NCBI GenBank assembly: GCA_022818135.1
Contig: JAFMSR010000013.1
Coordinates: 28,683,215-28,747,214 of the forward strand
DNA from: Saxidomus purpurata
Lineage: Eukaryota > Mollusca > Bivalvia > Venerida > Veneridae
Length of the DNA: 64,000 nt
Direction of reading: 5' to 3'
The notes under the pieces are model-generated. The model was not told where the DNA came from. It ran no database searches and was given only the letters and a program-made list of their open reading frames with translations. The first letter of the stretch is position 1. Every line of letters begins with the position of its first letter. Positions 1-12,300 of the stretch are shown piece by piece. The translations under genes and the position numbers were made by a program.

Positions 1-589
1 GTCTTTTGCTTCAACAGGACAATCAACAACTGCAATTAAAGCGAAATTCGTGTGTGTTCAATTAATTGGTCATGACCAACAACCTACCAAGTTTGGGAAA
101 CCTATGCCAAATCATTTTCTAGTTATTAGAACCGATCGTGAGCGACATGTGCACACCAATGCACCCCTCCATCTTCGATGGGGACAGGGAGCATAATTAA
201 AATATATTGTACAAACCTTTTAAATGATTTTTAATGTGCCTACAGATAATTTGGCCCATACATACTATATATTGTGTTTGTAAGGCGTTTATCATACACA
301 GAAAAAGCAAAATACTAGAGTGATTATGACTATTGCTACCATTACATTTAATAACAAAATTACAGATAATTACAGAGAAAATTTGCAGTGCCCCCTCCCT
401 AACTGTTAAACAGAATTCTGGCGAAATTTAGCGAGTTGCTGATACTTATAGTATATCGAAAAATGCTGCAACGAATCATAATAATAAATCAATGGTTCTA
501 TCAAAACACAACACCAAGAAACAACACTTTTCTGGTACTTTTTTCTAAGAAAAACATATTGTGTTGACAATGTTTTAAAGTAGCTTTAC
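1..589. other. AT-rich sequence in the last intron of gene A
   Basis: No counterpart of the gene B terminal exon (LTKID motif) is present, so this stretch is read as part of the last intron of gene A. I see no other gene or clear repeat in it. Confidence 0.5.
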
Positions 590-761
590 CTCTCTTGTTC
601 ATTAAACCCTGGAAATTCTTCATTTTTTCTATGACTTCGGAAGACAGTACATCCAGTGTTGTGGCATCCAGCACAAATACAACACAGTGTATAGTATTTT
701 GTGAAGTAGGTTCAGCTTCGAAGCCTTCAGTTTTTGGTGACAAAGGTGATTTTGAATTAAA
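590..761 (-). CDS. IFI44-like: gene A exon 5: HCVVFVLDATT core strand
   Basis: 57 codons plus one base between TTTCAG and a GTAAAG donor. Contains IHCVVFVLDATTLDVLS, which corresponds to the IHCV(A)FV(F/L)DA segment of IFI44. It ends in phase 1, as the gene B exon does just before the G4-containing terminal exon. Confidence 0.87.
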
Positions 762-3700
762 CTGAAACAAAATTTTCCAATAATTAACAAAACGTTTGCG
801 ACCGATCTAACAGTCTAATTTACCGACACTTTATATTTCGCGCTGGCCATGGTATGTCATTGGATATGACCATCGGTCCATCGCTTAAAACGTTTCGACA
901 TCGTGCCACATTACCATCATTTTGTATATTGCTATAATTAACTTCATCACCCGTATTTGGATTTAACTAAGTATATATACTGAACAAAATAAGTAACTTC
1001 CGCTGTGTTTAAGTGCAGTTGTACGTAAATATGAAAAGATGGGTTAAATTATTTTTACATGTATTCCAAGAGTATTAATACACATTAATACCGGGTATGG
1101 CCACCTTGAGCATCGAGTACTGCCTGGCATCGTTGGGGCATAGAACCGACAAGTGTGTTGATTTCAGCCTCTAAAATGTTGTTCCACCCCTGGATTAAGG
1201 CTTGTGTAAGTTCATTGATGTTCGACGGTGGAACAGGGTTATGTCTTACACGCTGGTCCAAATTATACCACAGGTGTTCGAACCCTGCTTTTTTTGATGA
1301 TTAGAAAATCTTGACTCGTCGGAGAAGAGAACGCTATTCCATTGTTGCCTTATCCAGTGATGATGTGTACGTGCCCACACGTAACACTATTTACGCGGTG
1401 ACGTCGCGTCAATACACAGCCAACGTAAGGACGACGTCCACGTAGACCACCCTCGCGCAGATGATTGCGTACAGTTTGGGCAGATATTCGGTTGTTATGT
1501 GTACCAGGGGTATAAGCAGAAGTGGCAGTTTGAAAACGATTGCATAGGTGTGTGTTCATGATATAGCGGTCTTGACCAGGCGCTGTGACCCGCGGACGTC
1601 CACTACTCGCTGTGACCCACGGACGTCCACTACGTGGTAAATCGTCCGTACGCCCTGTTGCTTGAATACGTTGCCTAAGGTTTCGAATATAACGGCTAGA
1701 ACTGCTAACGACCCTAGCAACCTAATTTGTCGCCATACCAGCATTTAGCATGCCGATGGCACGTTCATCCAAATTCGGTGGAATTTTTGACATATCAAAA
1801 AGAAAGAAAACTTAATGAAAAAAAGGTTTTTTCAACGTATTTTTCGTATTGACAACAAAGTCTATAAAACCAGACTACAATCCAATTAAAATTGGTTTTA
1901 TTTGACACATAATCGTCCTTTTATAACATTAAAAACATATGTATAGAAATCGGTAGTTTCTTTTTTTGTTCAGTATATGTAATTTTGCCCATGTCCACTG
2001 ACTATGCTACTAACTAAGGCGAACACAGTTCATTTACTCATTGATTAAAGCCATATTTGAATGGCAAAAAGTGGCTGGTGTTTTTGATATCGGTTACAGT
2101 ATCCAACAATACGAAAAATGTACATTGTATACGGACAATTTAACTGAACATTAACACATTCACAAATAGTAGTGGCCCTAATATAAATACATTGTTTTTG
2201 TATTGATAAATCAATAAACCAATATCATATGATGTCATAATCCAGGCGAAACTGTCTAAGCAATACAAATAAAATTTCAAATTCAAATTTTGGTCAAGTT
2301 GACCGGCAATTATTTATTACCTGATAGAAGTTGGGTATGTTACCATCTAGAAGGTAACTACATTCGTCAACGTCCAGACCTGCAGAATTTTCTAGACCTG
2401 GTGTATCGCACAGCAAGAAGTTGAGTACTGTCTCACTATCAGTCCTAACTGTGTATGGTATGTACTGCAATTTATAACGAACTATATATATTTTCAAGAT
2501 TGTTAAAGACAGTAGAAACTTGGAAAACGATGAAAACCTGTACAAATCTGTTTTGTTTTTACTATTCAAGTCAAATATACAAATCCGGTTATGTTGGTAG
2601 GTGTACTTTAATTTCTATCTGTCAACAACAAGAACAACTCGGTGATTCCAATGTTTCCGACCATGTTTCAATTTATTTGTTAGCGTCTTATGTACTGTTC
2701 TTAGCCAAAATTCAGTATGGCTATTTTAAAGGGTAATTTAAACTTGGAATGATAAGTCATGCTTCGTGAGATATTGCTTGGAATTTTTATAAAAAAATGA
2801 CCAGAGAGAATTTTTGGATATATTCGAGTAAACATGACGCTACTATGAAAAAACAAAGTTTTGACAAGTACCCCTGTTGTGATACTCTGTTCCGCACTTC
2901 CACTACACGCCCTCTTTGTTATCCGACCGCGAAATATCGAATCTATTGTATTGTAGAGACTCGATTTTCCAGCACCTACTGGACCAATCATTGCAATCTT
3001 TGCCTCACAAATATTTAGGCTAGACAAGGGCCTGTATTTGATGATTTCTTCTTTAAGACTGACTAGAAGCTGAAATGGAAAACAAATAATTCTGAAACAT
3101 GTGTACTTAATTGAAGACATGTTGCTTTATAGCACAAATTTGTTTCATAAATACGTTTCATCGAACGAACAAAAAAGACCTTACATGCACTTGATCTACT
3201 ATAAAGCATGTACAGTTAATGATGTCTATGTAAATGACCGTCAAAATCAACTCAATTAATTAGTAGTAGTAAATAAGAGGACCAACCTGGGTCAACGGAC
3301 CTGGTTGCCTTGTTGTTCACTTCATAACACAAGATTTCAAACTTCTTATAGAAATTACCATCACAAGGTTGAAGAGATTTTTGTAAAATACTTTTGCTTG
3401 ATGTTAAAGCATTGTTGAGTTATTGGGAAGAAACCTTTTTTAATGCAAGGTCACTATGACTTAGAACTTCAACCTATTGATCAGGTACTTTTCACAAGCG
3501 TTAGTCCTAGGGACTTTAAAGATTATAGTTCAAAGCATTTTAGTTATTGAGCGGAAAGAATTTTAAAATACGTGGTCACTGTGATCTTGACCCTTGCTCC
3601 AGTGCCCCCAAAACAATTCGAGATCATCTAGTCATCATAAAATATAAGAGGAAATGGTTTTTGAAATATATGGTCACTGTGACAATGACCTTTGACCAAG

Positions 3701-6311
3701 TGACCTCAAAATAAACAAGTTACGTGTCTAATGTTCCTTCCAAGGTATATCAAGCCGAAACCTTCTCAAGTTATTGATCGAAAACAGTTTTAAATACAAT
3801 GCCGCTGTGACCATGAACTTCGACTCAGTGACCTTGAAATGAATAGAGATCGAAGCAGAAGTCAGTTCTGTTGTCAATGATTCTGTCTACACTTTCAGTT
3901 GATTTAAAGACAATTATTGTAATAACCATACTCTGTTAACGTTCGGATAAATATGAATACCATTGCATGCTACACATAGTCCGACAAGTTTTGATTGAAA
4001 TATATAGACACATGTGTACTTGACTACAAACACTGATAAAACGCGTGTTTATTTTATTATAGTATAAATAAAACTAAATTAAGATAAAATATTGTTTATT
4101 TTATTGTCAGTCGTTAAAATTTTAAAATAAAAATATTGGCTTTAAGAACAAATCAGTGCTTATTATATAAACACTTTACCTTTTACTTTATATATTTCAA
4201 AGGGTGCATTACACGTATAATGCCTGTGTACAGAATATATGTCGACAAGCTCAGACCACAAACCTTTTCACTCCAGTCCCCTACCTCCCGCCATGGTTTC
4301 CTTATTTTTTTGTCATCATCTGAATTATAAAAAATATGCTTTCAAGTTGACAGAGATTTTAATGCAATCTTTCACGATAAGGAGTATTTCTTTCAGAACG
4401 TAAAAGTATTGAAGGCTTGTTACTGATATCAACATTTTCAAGATGCTTTCATCAGTACGATATCACGCAGCAAACAATTATCAGCTTATTAAATGTGAAC
4501 TGTAATGATAATACAGAGTAATAGTCATTTGGATACGGTATTTTTCATGTTGATGTGATTTTTCAAATATCTGTGTTGAAAATTTAACTACAAATTCAAC
4601 TAAAATGCAATTTGCCCAGTAATTTTGAGATGCACTTAATGGTTGCACACTGTTTCGGCAAGTACTCTGATCAAGTTTCAAGAAGGACGGTCTTTTCCGT
4701 TTTAAATTAGAATTTATTCAAGACAAAAGAGACAAAGCGAATCCGTTTTACTCGGATGATTGTTTACCTTGATAATGGCAACCGGAAATAAAACTTTGTG
4801 AATAAATCCAAAAAAACAAAACAAACAACGACAATAAATCCGTAAATCAAAGCATCCGCATGTGCACTGATCGAACTGTCCTAGAAATTGTTAAATAAAA
4901 CCGTTTGCCAAGACAAATGGAACTGGACGGAGATTACCCAATACAGAGTCGAGGTCGTAAACATATCTATCAATGAGAGTTTTAATACAAAAACCAAGGG
5001 TTTGATTTCGTTAAAGTCAAATTCACAGTATTACAGAACTTGAAATTTGATACTAAAGTAACAGAAAAATAAACACATTTTGGACAGTGTATATGAAAGT
5101 GTTACAGACACATTAATCTTAATGTACTGCATAGCTGAACATTCTGGAATATTCGAAATGAATTTTAAATCAGACAATTTTAACACACAGCTCCCGGTGT
5201 TTCAGCAAATTTTCTTTTGAATTTCATTTATACTTCTAAGCATGTTAAATGCTCCGCGGTAAATCTATTATATAAATTAAACAACTTCATTCCCTTTACA
5301 GAGAAGAGAAAGAAATTTTATTTTCGTTTTGCCTTTTTGTGTATTTTGTATTACTTTTAATAATGTTAACAATCTACTATCTTCAGAAAGTATAAGCACA
5401 TGATTTTATTAGAGAAAGAAAAAACACTTGCTAATTATATTTCAAATGCCATTTAATAAGAAAGGATATTCAACAAAATTAATGTTTGAGTAAATTCGTC
5501 TCACCTTTAATGTTAAGATTCTACGCAAGTAATACTATCGTAAGAAATGATATTTAACGATTTTAATTCTACTTATCAAACGATTGTGTTTTATATTGAA
5601 AACTAATTAAATTAGAAAGGCTAAAACTTTTATTTAACACATTATATTCTACTTATCGAACGATTTCATAAAAGAAGCAAAAAGCTTGTGTTTTATTCTG
5701 AACATTCATTAAATTAGAAATGCTAAAATTATATTGAAAAAAAGCTATGATTCTTAAACCTTATACATGTACTTACATGTTACTTGATAAACTTCAAGTT
5801 CAGTGACGTTCAGATTGCCATTGTTGATCTCATTTTTTGTGGCACCTTGCATCTCGTAAGTGTGTCCATAACCTGTATAACCGTTCAGAGGGAAGTTCGA
5901 ACCAGAGCGATTTATTGTGCCGTGAAATGTGTAGAGGTCGTGGCCACCACCGAAGGTTGGTCCGTAGTCTGATCGATTGTAAATGGCATGAGCATACAGT
6001 CCTTCTTTCAATGAAAACTTAGTAGTTTTGGGGTTTCCATTGTAATGTAGCTGAAAAAGAAATGCATCTGCAGACACACAATAGGCATTAGAAGTAGAAT
6101 GCCAAATATAAGGGTTGTATCCGCCATATACAGATTCCTGGCTATTATACAACACCGTCACTGTTGGTCCCTGTTCGTCACATTTCGTGTGAAATTTCTT
6201 GGCGTCGCATCCATCTCTTGTGATTGCGTAGAGAAGTGTAAACGTTTTAGGACCTGTGCCAATCAATTTTTCCAGCTGGTCCATATCTTTATTTGTTAAT
6301 CTTCCACCCAT
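590..6311 (-). CDS. IFI44-like: IFI44-like TLDc plus GTPase protein (gene A), 3' end outside window
   Basis: Five coding exons on the minus strand, in transcription order 6311-5777, 4319-4264, 3069-2872, 2464-2321 and 761-590, all with AG acceptors and GT donors and with matching phases (1105 nt, 368 codons plus one base). The protein has an N-terminal TLDc domain (residues 1-178), a short KPWR linker, then a GTPase domain with P-loop GPVGAGKSS and G3 motif DTPGL. This order is that of vertebrate IFI44/IFI44L, interferon-induced cytoplasmic proteins of antiviral responses. The exon carrying the G4 motif and the stop is not found at 1-589 and must lie left of the window (compare gene B). The ATG at 6311 is chosen because it is the first in-frame Met after a conserved acceptor at 6321-6322, so a 5' UTR exon is expected upstream. 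The protein is about 80 percent identical to gene B over the TLDc exon, by eye. Family assignment is strong; function in this animal is inferred. Confidence 0.88.
973..1978 (-). mobile_element. Tc1/mariner-like element with internal deletion
   Basis: The ends at about 975 and 1978 are inverted copies beginning ATATACTGAACAAA, followed by a related stretch with AAGTAAC or AAGAAAC, and are flanked by TA dinucleotides as Tc1/mariner insertion requires. The element sits in the last intron of gene A. At about 1 kb it is shorter than a full Tc1 element because the middle of its transposase gene is missing. Confidence 0.8.
1085..1793 (-). pseudogene. Tc1-like transposase remnant
   Basis: Starts MSKIPPNLDERAIGML and continues with the paired-like helix-turn-helix region, including GRTDDLPRSGRP and NNRISAQTVRNHLREGGL. 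It then reaches the first catalytic region WNSVLFSDESRF, and after a gap resumes at EHLWYNLDQRV to end GGHTRY-stop, the classic Tc1 C terminus. Stops, frame changes, a 28-bp tandem duplication near 1580-1632 and loss of the segment between the catalytic acids make it non-functional. Confidence 0.85.
2321..2464 (-). CDS. IFI44-like: gene A exon 4: G3 motif (DTPGL)
   Basis: 48 codons between TGCAG and GTAATA, phase 0 at both ends. Encodes LLCDTPGLENSAGLD followed by YLLDGNIPNFYQ. The G3 Asp-x-x-Gly is intact. It differs from the gene B exon at nine of 48 residues. Confidence 0.88.
2872..3069 (-). CDS. IFI44-like: gene A exon 3: GTPase P-loop
   Basis: Exactly 66 codons between a TTTCAG acceptor and a GTACTT donor, phase 0 at both ends. 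Contains LKEEIIKYRPL, then the Walker A sequence GPVGAGKSSLYNTI and a probable switch I stretch ending SITTG. The same 198-nt exon occurs in gene B at 16087-16284. Confidence 0.88.
3290..3890. repeat. degenerate tandem repeat of about 100 bp
   Basis: Recurring diverged segments of the type GGTCACTGTGACnnTGACC, followed by a CAAGTGACC-like stretch and a rise to TTATTGA, occur near 3450, 3570, 3668 and 3800. The spacing is roughly 100 bp with little sequence conservation between units. It lies in the intron between gene A exons 2 and 3. Confidence 0.6.
4264..4319 (-). CDS. IFI44-like: gene A exon 2: linker with KPWR motif
   Basis: A 56-nt exon between TTCAG (ending at 4320) and GTTTGT (from 4263), entered in phase 1 and left in phase 0. 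It encodes 19 residues including DDKKIRKPWREVGDWSEK. The gene B counterpart at 17986-18041 has the same length, phase and pattern, which is the main support for such a short exon. Confidence 0.8.
5551..5735. repeat. two-copy imperfect tandem repeat
   Basis: A stretch containing TTCTACTTATCAAACGAT, then TTGTGTTTTATATTGAA and ATTAAATTAGAAAGGCTAAA, is followed about 90-110 bp later by a diverged second copy just downstream of gene A exon 1. Confidence 0.55.
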
Positions 6312-6320
6312 AGTGCTATA
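5777..6320 (-). CDS. IFI44-like: gene A exon 1: TLDc domain
   Basis: Acceptor TTTCAG ends at 6321 and donor GTAAGT begins at 5776. The ATG is at 6311-6309, giving 178 codons plus one base. Family-type features are the TFTLLYAITRDG core, a GPTVTVLYN strand and SADAFLFQL. TLDc domains are found in TBC1D24/OXR1-type proteins and at the N terminus of IFI44. The nine bases 6320-6312 before the ATG are probably UTR. Confidence 0.85.
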
Positions 6321-6329
6321 CTGAAACAA

Positions 6330-7680
6330 GTTATATGTAGCAATGTAATATATTGGTCATGAATAGTTATACATTTCAAATATTTATTAAACTTGAAATG
6401 TAGGGTATTTTCGTAAAGAGAAACGAAGAAAACAAAAAGAAAGAATAAATTGAAGCGGAGTTCTAGATATAGATTTCAAATGTCAGATGGTTGTATAAGA
6501 ATATGAAAATCATACGTTATCGTTGAACAGAGTTTTAGATTTATGTATAAAATTATGCTCTACATTCCAACGAACTTTATCTAAGAATGATCAAGACGTA
6601 GTGAATAATATTTATATGCATGTATGCTTTTGAAAACACAAATAACGATTATTTACACTCCAGGTATTAAAATCTAATGTAAAAAAGCAGTTACTTCAGA
6701 CAAAAGTAGGATTTCCACAGGTCATGGGTAGGGATCACCTTTTGTAGATTTTGACTCTTTAGTCTGAAAGGCTTGTTTGTTGCTCTATCTGTTGAAACGA
6801 CAAATATTCATGAAAATATTAATAACCAGTAACTGTTATAAAGCAAGTTCCATTACGGATCAAGGATAAATTGAGGTTTCAAAAGCTATGCAAAGATTTG
6901 CTTCCTGTCCTTTCCCCATCAATACTTGCCCCAGGAATCTGCCCTTTTAAACTATTTTGAGAGCGATATCAATAAACTAATAATCTTATTTTAAGTAATA
7001 TGTTTCAAAACCAAAATGGCTCAACATTAACCAGTTGATGGTATGTAAAGAGTTACATTTTTATGCTTAGGTAGAAACTGACTGCAGTTGCAATTATATT
7101 TAAAATTTTGCGAGCTACTCTAAAACTGCTTATCACTTCATCTTCTAAACATTTAATAAGTTGGGACATTTGTAAGCTACTTGTGATTTAGTTTTAATTA
7201 TTCAAGATATATTGCAATATCCAGTTCAACAGATTAGTGGTGTTTTTTATATATATATATATAAATATTACGTGTATTCTTTTTTCATCATTCTTATACT
7301 AATTATCATTTTGTCGAGACAAATGATGCGATATTATTCATGAGAGCATTTTTCCCCTTGAGGCCCTCGTCATTGGGGTAACCCCTTTTATTTGTCACGT
7401 AGATGGTGTGATAGGGGTCGGAGCGCATCCCCTACCAGCCTTACAAAAACAATAAAATTGTTCATACGAGAAACAATAAATATCTAAAGATCGCCTACAG
7501 TTTACAACCAGTCTTCCGCATTCTTAATGAAGTATGAAGGTATTTTAAATTAAGAAAGTAAGTATGATATAAAATATATAACAAACAGTGAAGATATAAT
7601 ATGGAGGGTAAAGATTAATACACATTATTTGGTCAATGCGACGGGTATTCAATACATTTGAGACTGGCCTTATAAAATAG
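6330..7680. other. upstream region of gene A, no gene seen
   Basis: AT-rich. A short (TA)n tract lies at about 7247-7262. The promoter and 5' UTR exon of gene A should lie here, but I could not place a TATA box or a convincing immune-type regulatory site from sequence alone. Confidence 0.4.
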
Positions 7681-7689
7681 GACTGAAGC

Positions 7690-8350
7690 TGATTTATGGC
7701 AAATATTTCTCATATCGATCCTTTAAAGAAAGGCACTTTTCCATCCGATATATCCATGACTGGAAGCTATACAGAGTTGTCTGTCTGACCTTGGTATACT
7801 ACATAGCACTGTAAAGCATGTTTTTGAAGTTGCAGCGACGCCCGGCAAGCATCGCTTTCAGTACAGGAAAGAGAAAGAAGTCGTATTCACTCAGGTCTGG
7901 AGAGTATGGAGGGTGATGCAACTGTTGACTTGTTCCTCCCACAGAAACTGCTGCACAATATAAATGGTGTGTGCAGATGCATTGTCAGTTCCTGTGGAAA
8001 GTGTAACAATGTTTTCAACTTGATTTCAATACCATATCTCTATAAAACTTTACAGTAACACGTCTGCCAGGTACACTGGTTATTTACGCAACAGGACCTT
8101 TGGAATTGAAGAAATTTGTGCATAGAACTCGTTTAGAACACTTAGTTCATATTTTGCTATCATTGGTCTTTCTTGGCTTTTTCATCGTTACTTTCGTTAA
8201 CCCGTCTTTTGAAGTAATAGCTCCACGTTTCATCATAAGTCTTTTTTCATGTAGCTATCACAGAAACTGTTTAGCACAAGTCTTCTGCTACCAGGGTTTC
8301 TACAGACGCGATGTTCTTAGAAGACAAAAATGAAGTTTTCGGGCGCCCTA
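7690..8350 (-). pseudogene. mariner-like transposase remnant
   Basis: Scattered frames on the minus strand keep the order of a mariner transposase. GRPKTSFLSSKNIASVETL lies near 8345, a DETWSYYFKRRVNE stretch (compare DETWVYYFEP) near 8230, GRRVTVKFYRDMVLK near 8070, DNASAHT near 7985 and HPPYSPDLSEYDFFLFP near 7915. Frameshifts and stops separate these blocks. I saw no inverted terminal repeats. Confidence 0.75.
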
Positions 8351-9004
8351 CATATGGTAGGTCTTTGTCTCCAGATTCTGCTTCATTAAATACGTTTAAT
8401 ATTTTATATTTTTATATTATTTCCATATACGTTAAATACATTATTTTAAATTTTATTTTTCAAACTGTCCGTTGTACGTTGTATGGCATTTTACAAAGGC
8501 ATAGCTGGGGGTATTGGCAAGGAAAGCTAGTCACAACGTGTTAAGAAGACACTCAGAAACAAAAACCTCATAATAGCTTTACAGGATTTCTGAAAGCATA
8601 CAGTTAATTTAAAACAAACACCTGTTTTCACATGTATTTATATAATATCTAATTATTATTCTTTTGCTAATACAGTATACGAATCCTCCTGATATGGAAA
8701 TCGGGATCATCACACTGGGATGATTTACTGAGTAACCCAAACACTTGCATGTAAACTGGATTTGTGGGCATACTTAATCTCAACAAATGGGAAAAACTCA
8801 AACTATAAAAAAGATTGCAGCATTGGCTACAAACATACATGTACAATCAATATTAATAGTCTCAATATGTTCTGCATGGATTTTAAGTCGGATATCAACG
8901 GTTCTTTCTAATTATTCGATTAAAAACACACCACTCTTTAATGTTCTATTTACATATATGCAGCTCATTTCCATTTCCATGCTCGTTACTTAGTGGACGC
9001 TCTT

Positions 9005-9309
9005 TTATTTTTCACACAGTCTCATTTGTGCAAATCTTTGCCGATCAAGAAGATTGTGCATGAAATCTTCAGCCGAGTGTAGAATCTGCCGTAACGCTAG
9101 CAAGGTTAGGATGTTGATGTTTAAATTCAACTTCAACTCCATCTCGTAATTCTTCACTGGAAGAATATTAGCTCGGCGTAGTCCGAGAAGTTGAGATGCT
9201 TTTTCGACGTGCTCCTCAACAACCCAGCTCTTGTACGTGAAGGAAACATCGTTTTGAACATCTTTGCACAGATTGTCTATCTTTGTTAGGACGACAAGTT
9301 GTGGTATCC
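9005..9309 (-). CDS. IFI44-like: gene B terminal exon: G4 motif and C terminus
   Basis: Acceptor TTTTTCAG ends at 9310. The exon is entered with two bases that complete a Gly codon, followed by IPQLVVLTKIDNLCKD, a helical segment with WVVEEHVEKASQLLGL, then NILPVKNYE and a closing LLDRQRFAQMRLCEK before TAA at 9007-9005. LTKID supplies the G4 motif, and ALRQILHSAEDFM resembles the end of vertebrate IFI44. The equivalent gene A exon is outside the window. Confidence 0.88.
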
Positions 9310-12300
9310 CTGAAAAATGTGTGTTTATGTATATGGTTTCTAATTTTTAAATACTAAAGTGTGTTAATACGTGGGGGCCCCACACCACAAGTTGAAACGT
9401 TTAATTATTTTTTGTACAGTAAAACCTCGATAACTCGAGGTCGCACGGGGACGAGTAAAATGCTCGAGTTATCCGGGTTCTCGAGTTATCCGAACCATGG
9501 AAATTTTATAAGTTTTTTCTGCATAGGCAAAAGATAGCTATGAAACAGCTTTGAAACAAAGAAAAGGCACATTTCTTTCAGTCATGACTCTTTTTAACTT
9601 CCATGATGGCATGGTATTTAAACTCAATGATCTTCGTCTTCAACTTGCATTTTGTACCTGTTTTGGTTTTCTGCTTGTCCGATCTAGCTACTGTATCCCC
9701 CCGAGATCGGGTTCTTCGCTAGATGTTTATTTCTTTAATTTATTCGTGTTTACTTCTTTAATTCTAGAAAGTTTGCAGTCTGGGATTTTCTCTCAAGCTT
9801 TATCGTCAAATGTCTACCCAGACTCAAAATGTCCATCATCTCATTATTAACTTCTCGTAATTAAAAACTCGCAAACACATTTTTTTTTCTTCTTATTCAA
9901 TAAAAGTAACAAGTGGCTATAATTACACATGATTTAAGACGATTTAAATGTGCGAATAACATTTTATATATTAGCCAATGGACGGCCGATTAATCGATAT
10001 TTAACGAGAACAATCAATTAACAATAAAAGTTTTTCCCATGACGTATCAAAATAATGATGCACCATTGGAGGTGAGAAAAATCTGATAATCAGTGACCTC
10101 GAGTTGCCGCAGGTAATTTAGTAAGAAATCTACCTGGCGGGACCACAGGTGTTCCTCGAGTTATCCGGGGTTCTCGAGTTATCGATGCTCGAGTTATCGA
10201 TAGTATTTTCTGGTTAAACATATAGGCAAAATTGCCGGGACCAACATGAGTCCTCGAGTTATCCGGGGTTCTCGAGTTATCGATACTCGAGTTAACGAAG
10301 TTTTACTGTATTTCGATTGTGATAAAAACAAGCCATGACAATATAAAAGTGTAAGCTTTGCCGCATAAAGCAAAGCTTCTCTTCAATGCGGAACTATTAA
10401 TAATGTTATACATGGTTTAGCATTTATGAAACAGCTGCCTACAAACAGAACGATCAAGAATATTATAAAACATGTGTTATCTTTAGAAATAATCGTTTGC
10501 GACATATATAGCCAAATTTGGCAAATGAAAACTACTAATCAAAGAATTCTACAACATTGAAACAATACAGCATATTGCAGACGTACACCAGTAGCATGAA
10601 CACTTATTTTGCCAGAGTGTACTATAAGCTGTCATAATAATCAATACTTCTGAATATGTATAAAACAATATAATAAAACCTCTCTGGTTCATCAAGGCTT
10701 GGAAACTCTTCATTTTCTCTATTACATCAGGGGACAATACTTCGAGCGTGGTGGCATCAAGAACAAAAACAACACAGTGTATTATATCTTTTGAAGTTGG
10801 TTCGTCTTCAAAACTTCCTTTTGTTGATGGCAGTTGTGACTTTGAGTTAAACTGGAATAACAATTTAATTAAATGAAAACCTTGAGTTCATACTTCCATT
10901 TCTTAGTATGAAGCTGTTGTAGCATTGTATTTTGTATTCTGTCCTTTTAGCATCTCACGTGTTTAAGGCGGACCTTTAAACTTAACAGACCGAAACGTTT
11001 ATCGGAATGTGAAGCTAAGTCATTTAGAACTGTGCTGGTTAGTTAATGCAAAAGGTTTGGTTTTTCGACGGTCTCAAGTGCCACTCGGATTTGTATAAGC
11101 ATTACATAAAATGCATTTTGGGTCTGGTGAATTTTCCAAAAGTGTTAACCAGTATTTGCTCCGGCACGTCACATCTGTTACTCTCAAAAGTGCAGAGGAA
11201 GAGCAATTAATTTTGGCTTTGATTAAAAAAATCTACCAGAAAGCGTATCCAGAAAAATAATTCAATTTGTAAGGAAATTAACCGAAACCTGAAAAATTCA
11301 AAATGACGTTGAGTACATTAGAATTTCTATGGTAAAGGCGGGTGTGGAAATTCTATTTTATTGCACAATTAAGAAATCTGTAAGACACATTTTTTCATTC
11401 TTATCAATTGACATACGTTATAATCTTAGCCAGTCCTTTTTACTTGCTTATAATATATAATGTTGTCCGTATGATTTACCTGATAGAAGTTGGGTATGTT
11501 ACCATCTAGTAGGTAACCACATTCTTCATCGTCTAGACCCGCCGATTCTTCAAGACCTGGTGTGTCACACAACAGGAAGTTTAGTAGCGTTCCAGACTCT
11601 GTCTTTACTGTGTATGGCATGTACTGTATAACGTAGTTAAATAGTGTGTCAGTGAATGCATGAATTAAGTAATAATTAACTTCCCCACCCGTGAAGACAG
11701 TCATGACTGTAATCTCGAGCGTCTACGAGTTGTATAATAATCAGTTAAGCATCAATTAGGATTTTACCTTTCAGTTTATATTATTTCATCTAACTTGTAT
11801 ATGTGTCTTAAAGTCAGTTTCTGATCAATTTTATTTTTAAGATATCAGATAACAACGACGAAATACTACATGCAACTTTTTATCCCTGCTGATTTGTGTT
11901 TCACTGAATAAGTCTTTATTGAGTGACTTTAGATGTACTAATGTAACATGTTTGTAAGCGACAACTGACATCATGCCTTCGGACTGAAAAAGGGGAACTA
12001 GTATATTAAGTATTTCACCTGACGTATGCACCAGAATGGCGCGTTTTCTCTTCACGTCTCACAGATAGAAGTGCTAATCCAGAGACCCGCGGTTCGAATC
12101 CCGGCAGAGGCGGTCCATTTTTCATGACATCCTAAATGATATTTAAGTATTTTAGTTCGTCGTTGATTATCGACCTTATTGCGGGACGCATCAGCGGCCC
12201 GCTATATTTAATACGTGGTTGGAAAATGTATCATGTAGGTGAAGTAGTGTATAGCTCTTTGAACAAATTGTTTTGAAAATTGCCTAGGAAGGTACAATAA

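Noticed and set aside
12056..12115. A functional tRNA gene
   Set aside because: Only the B-box half is recognisable; the acceptor and D stems do not form.
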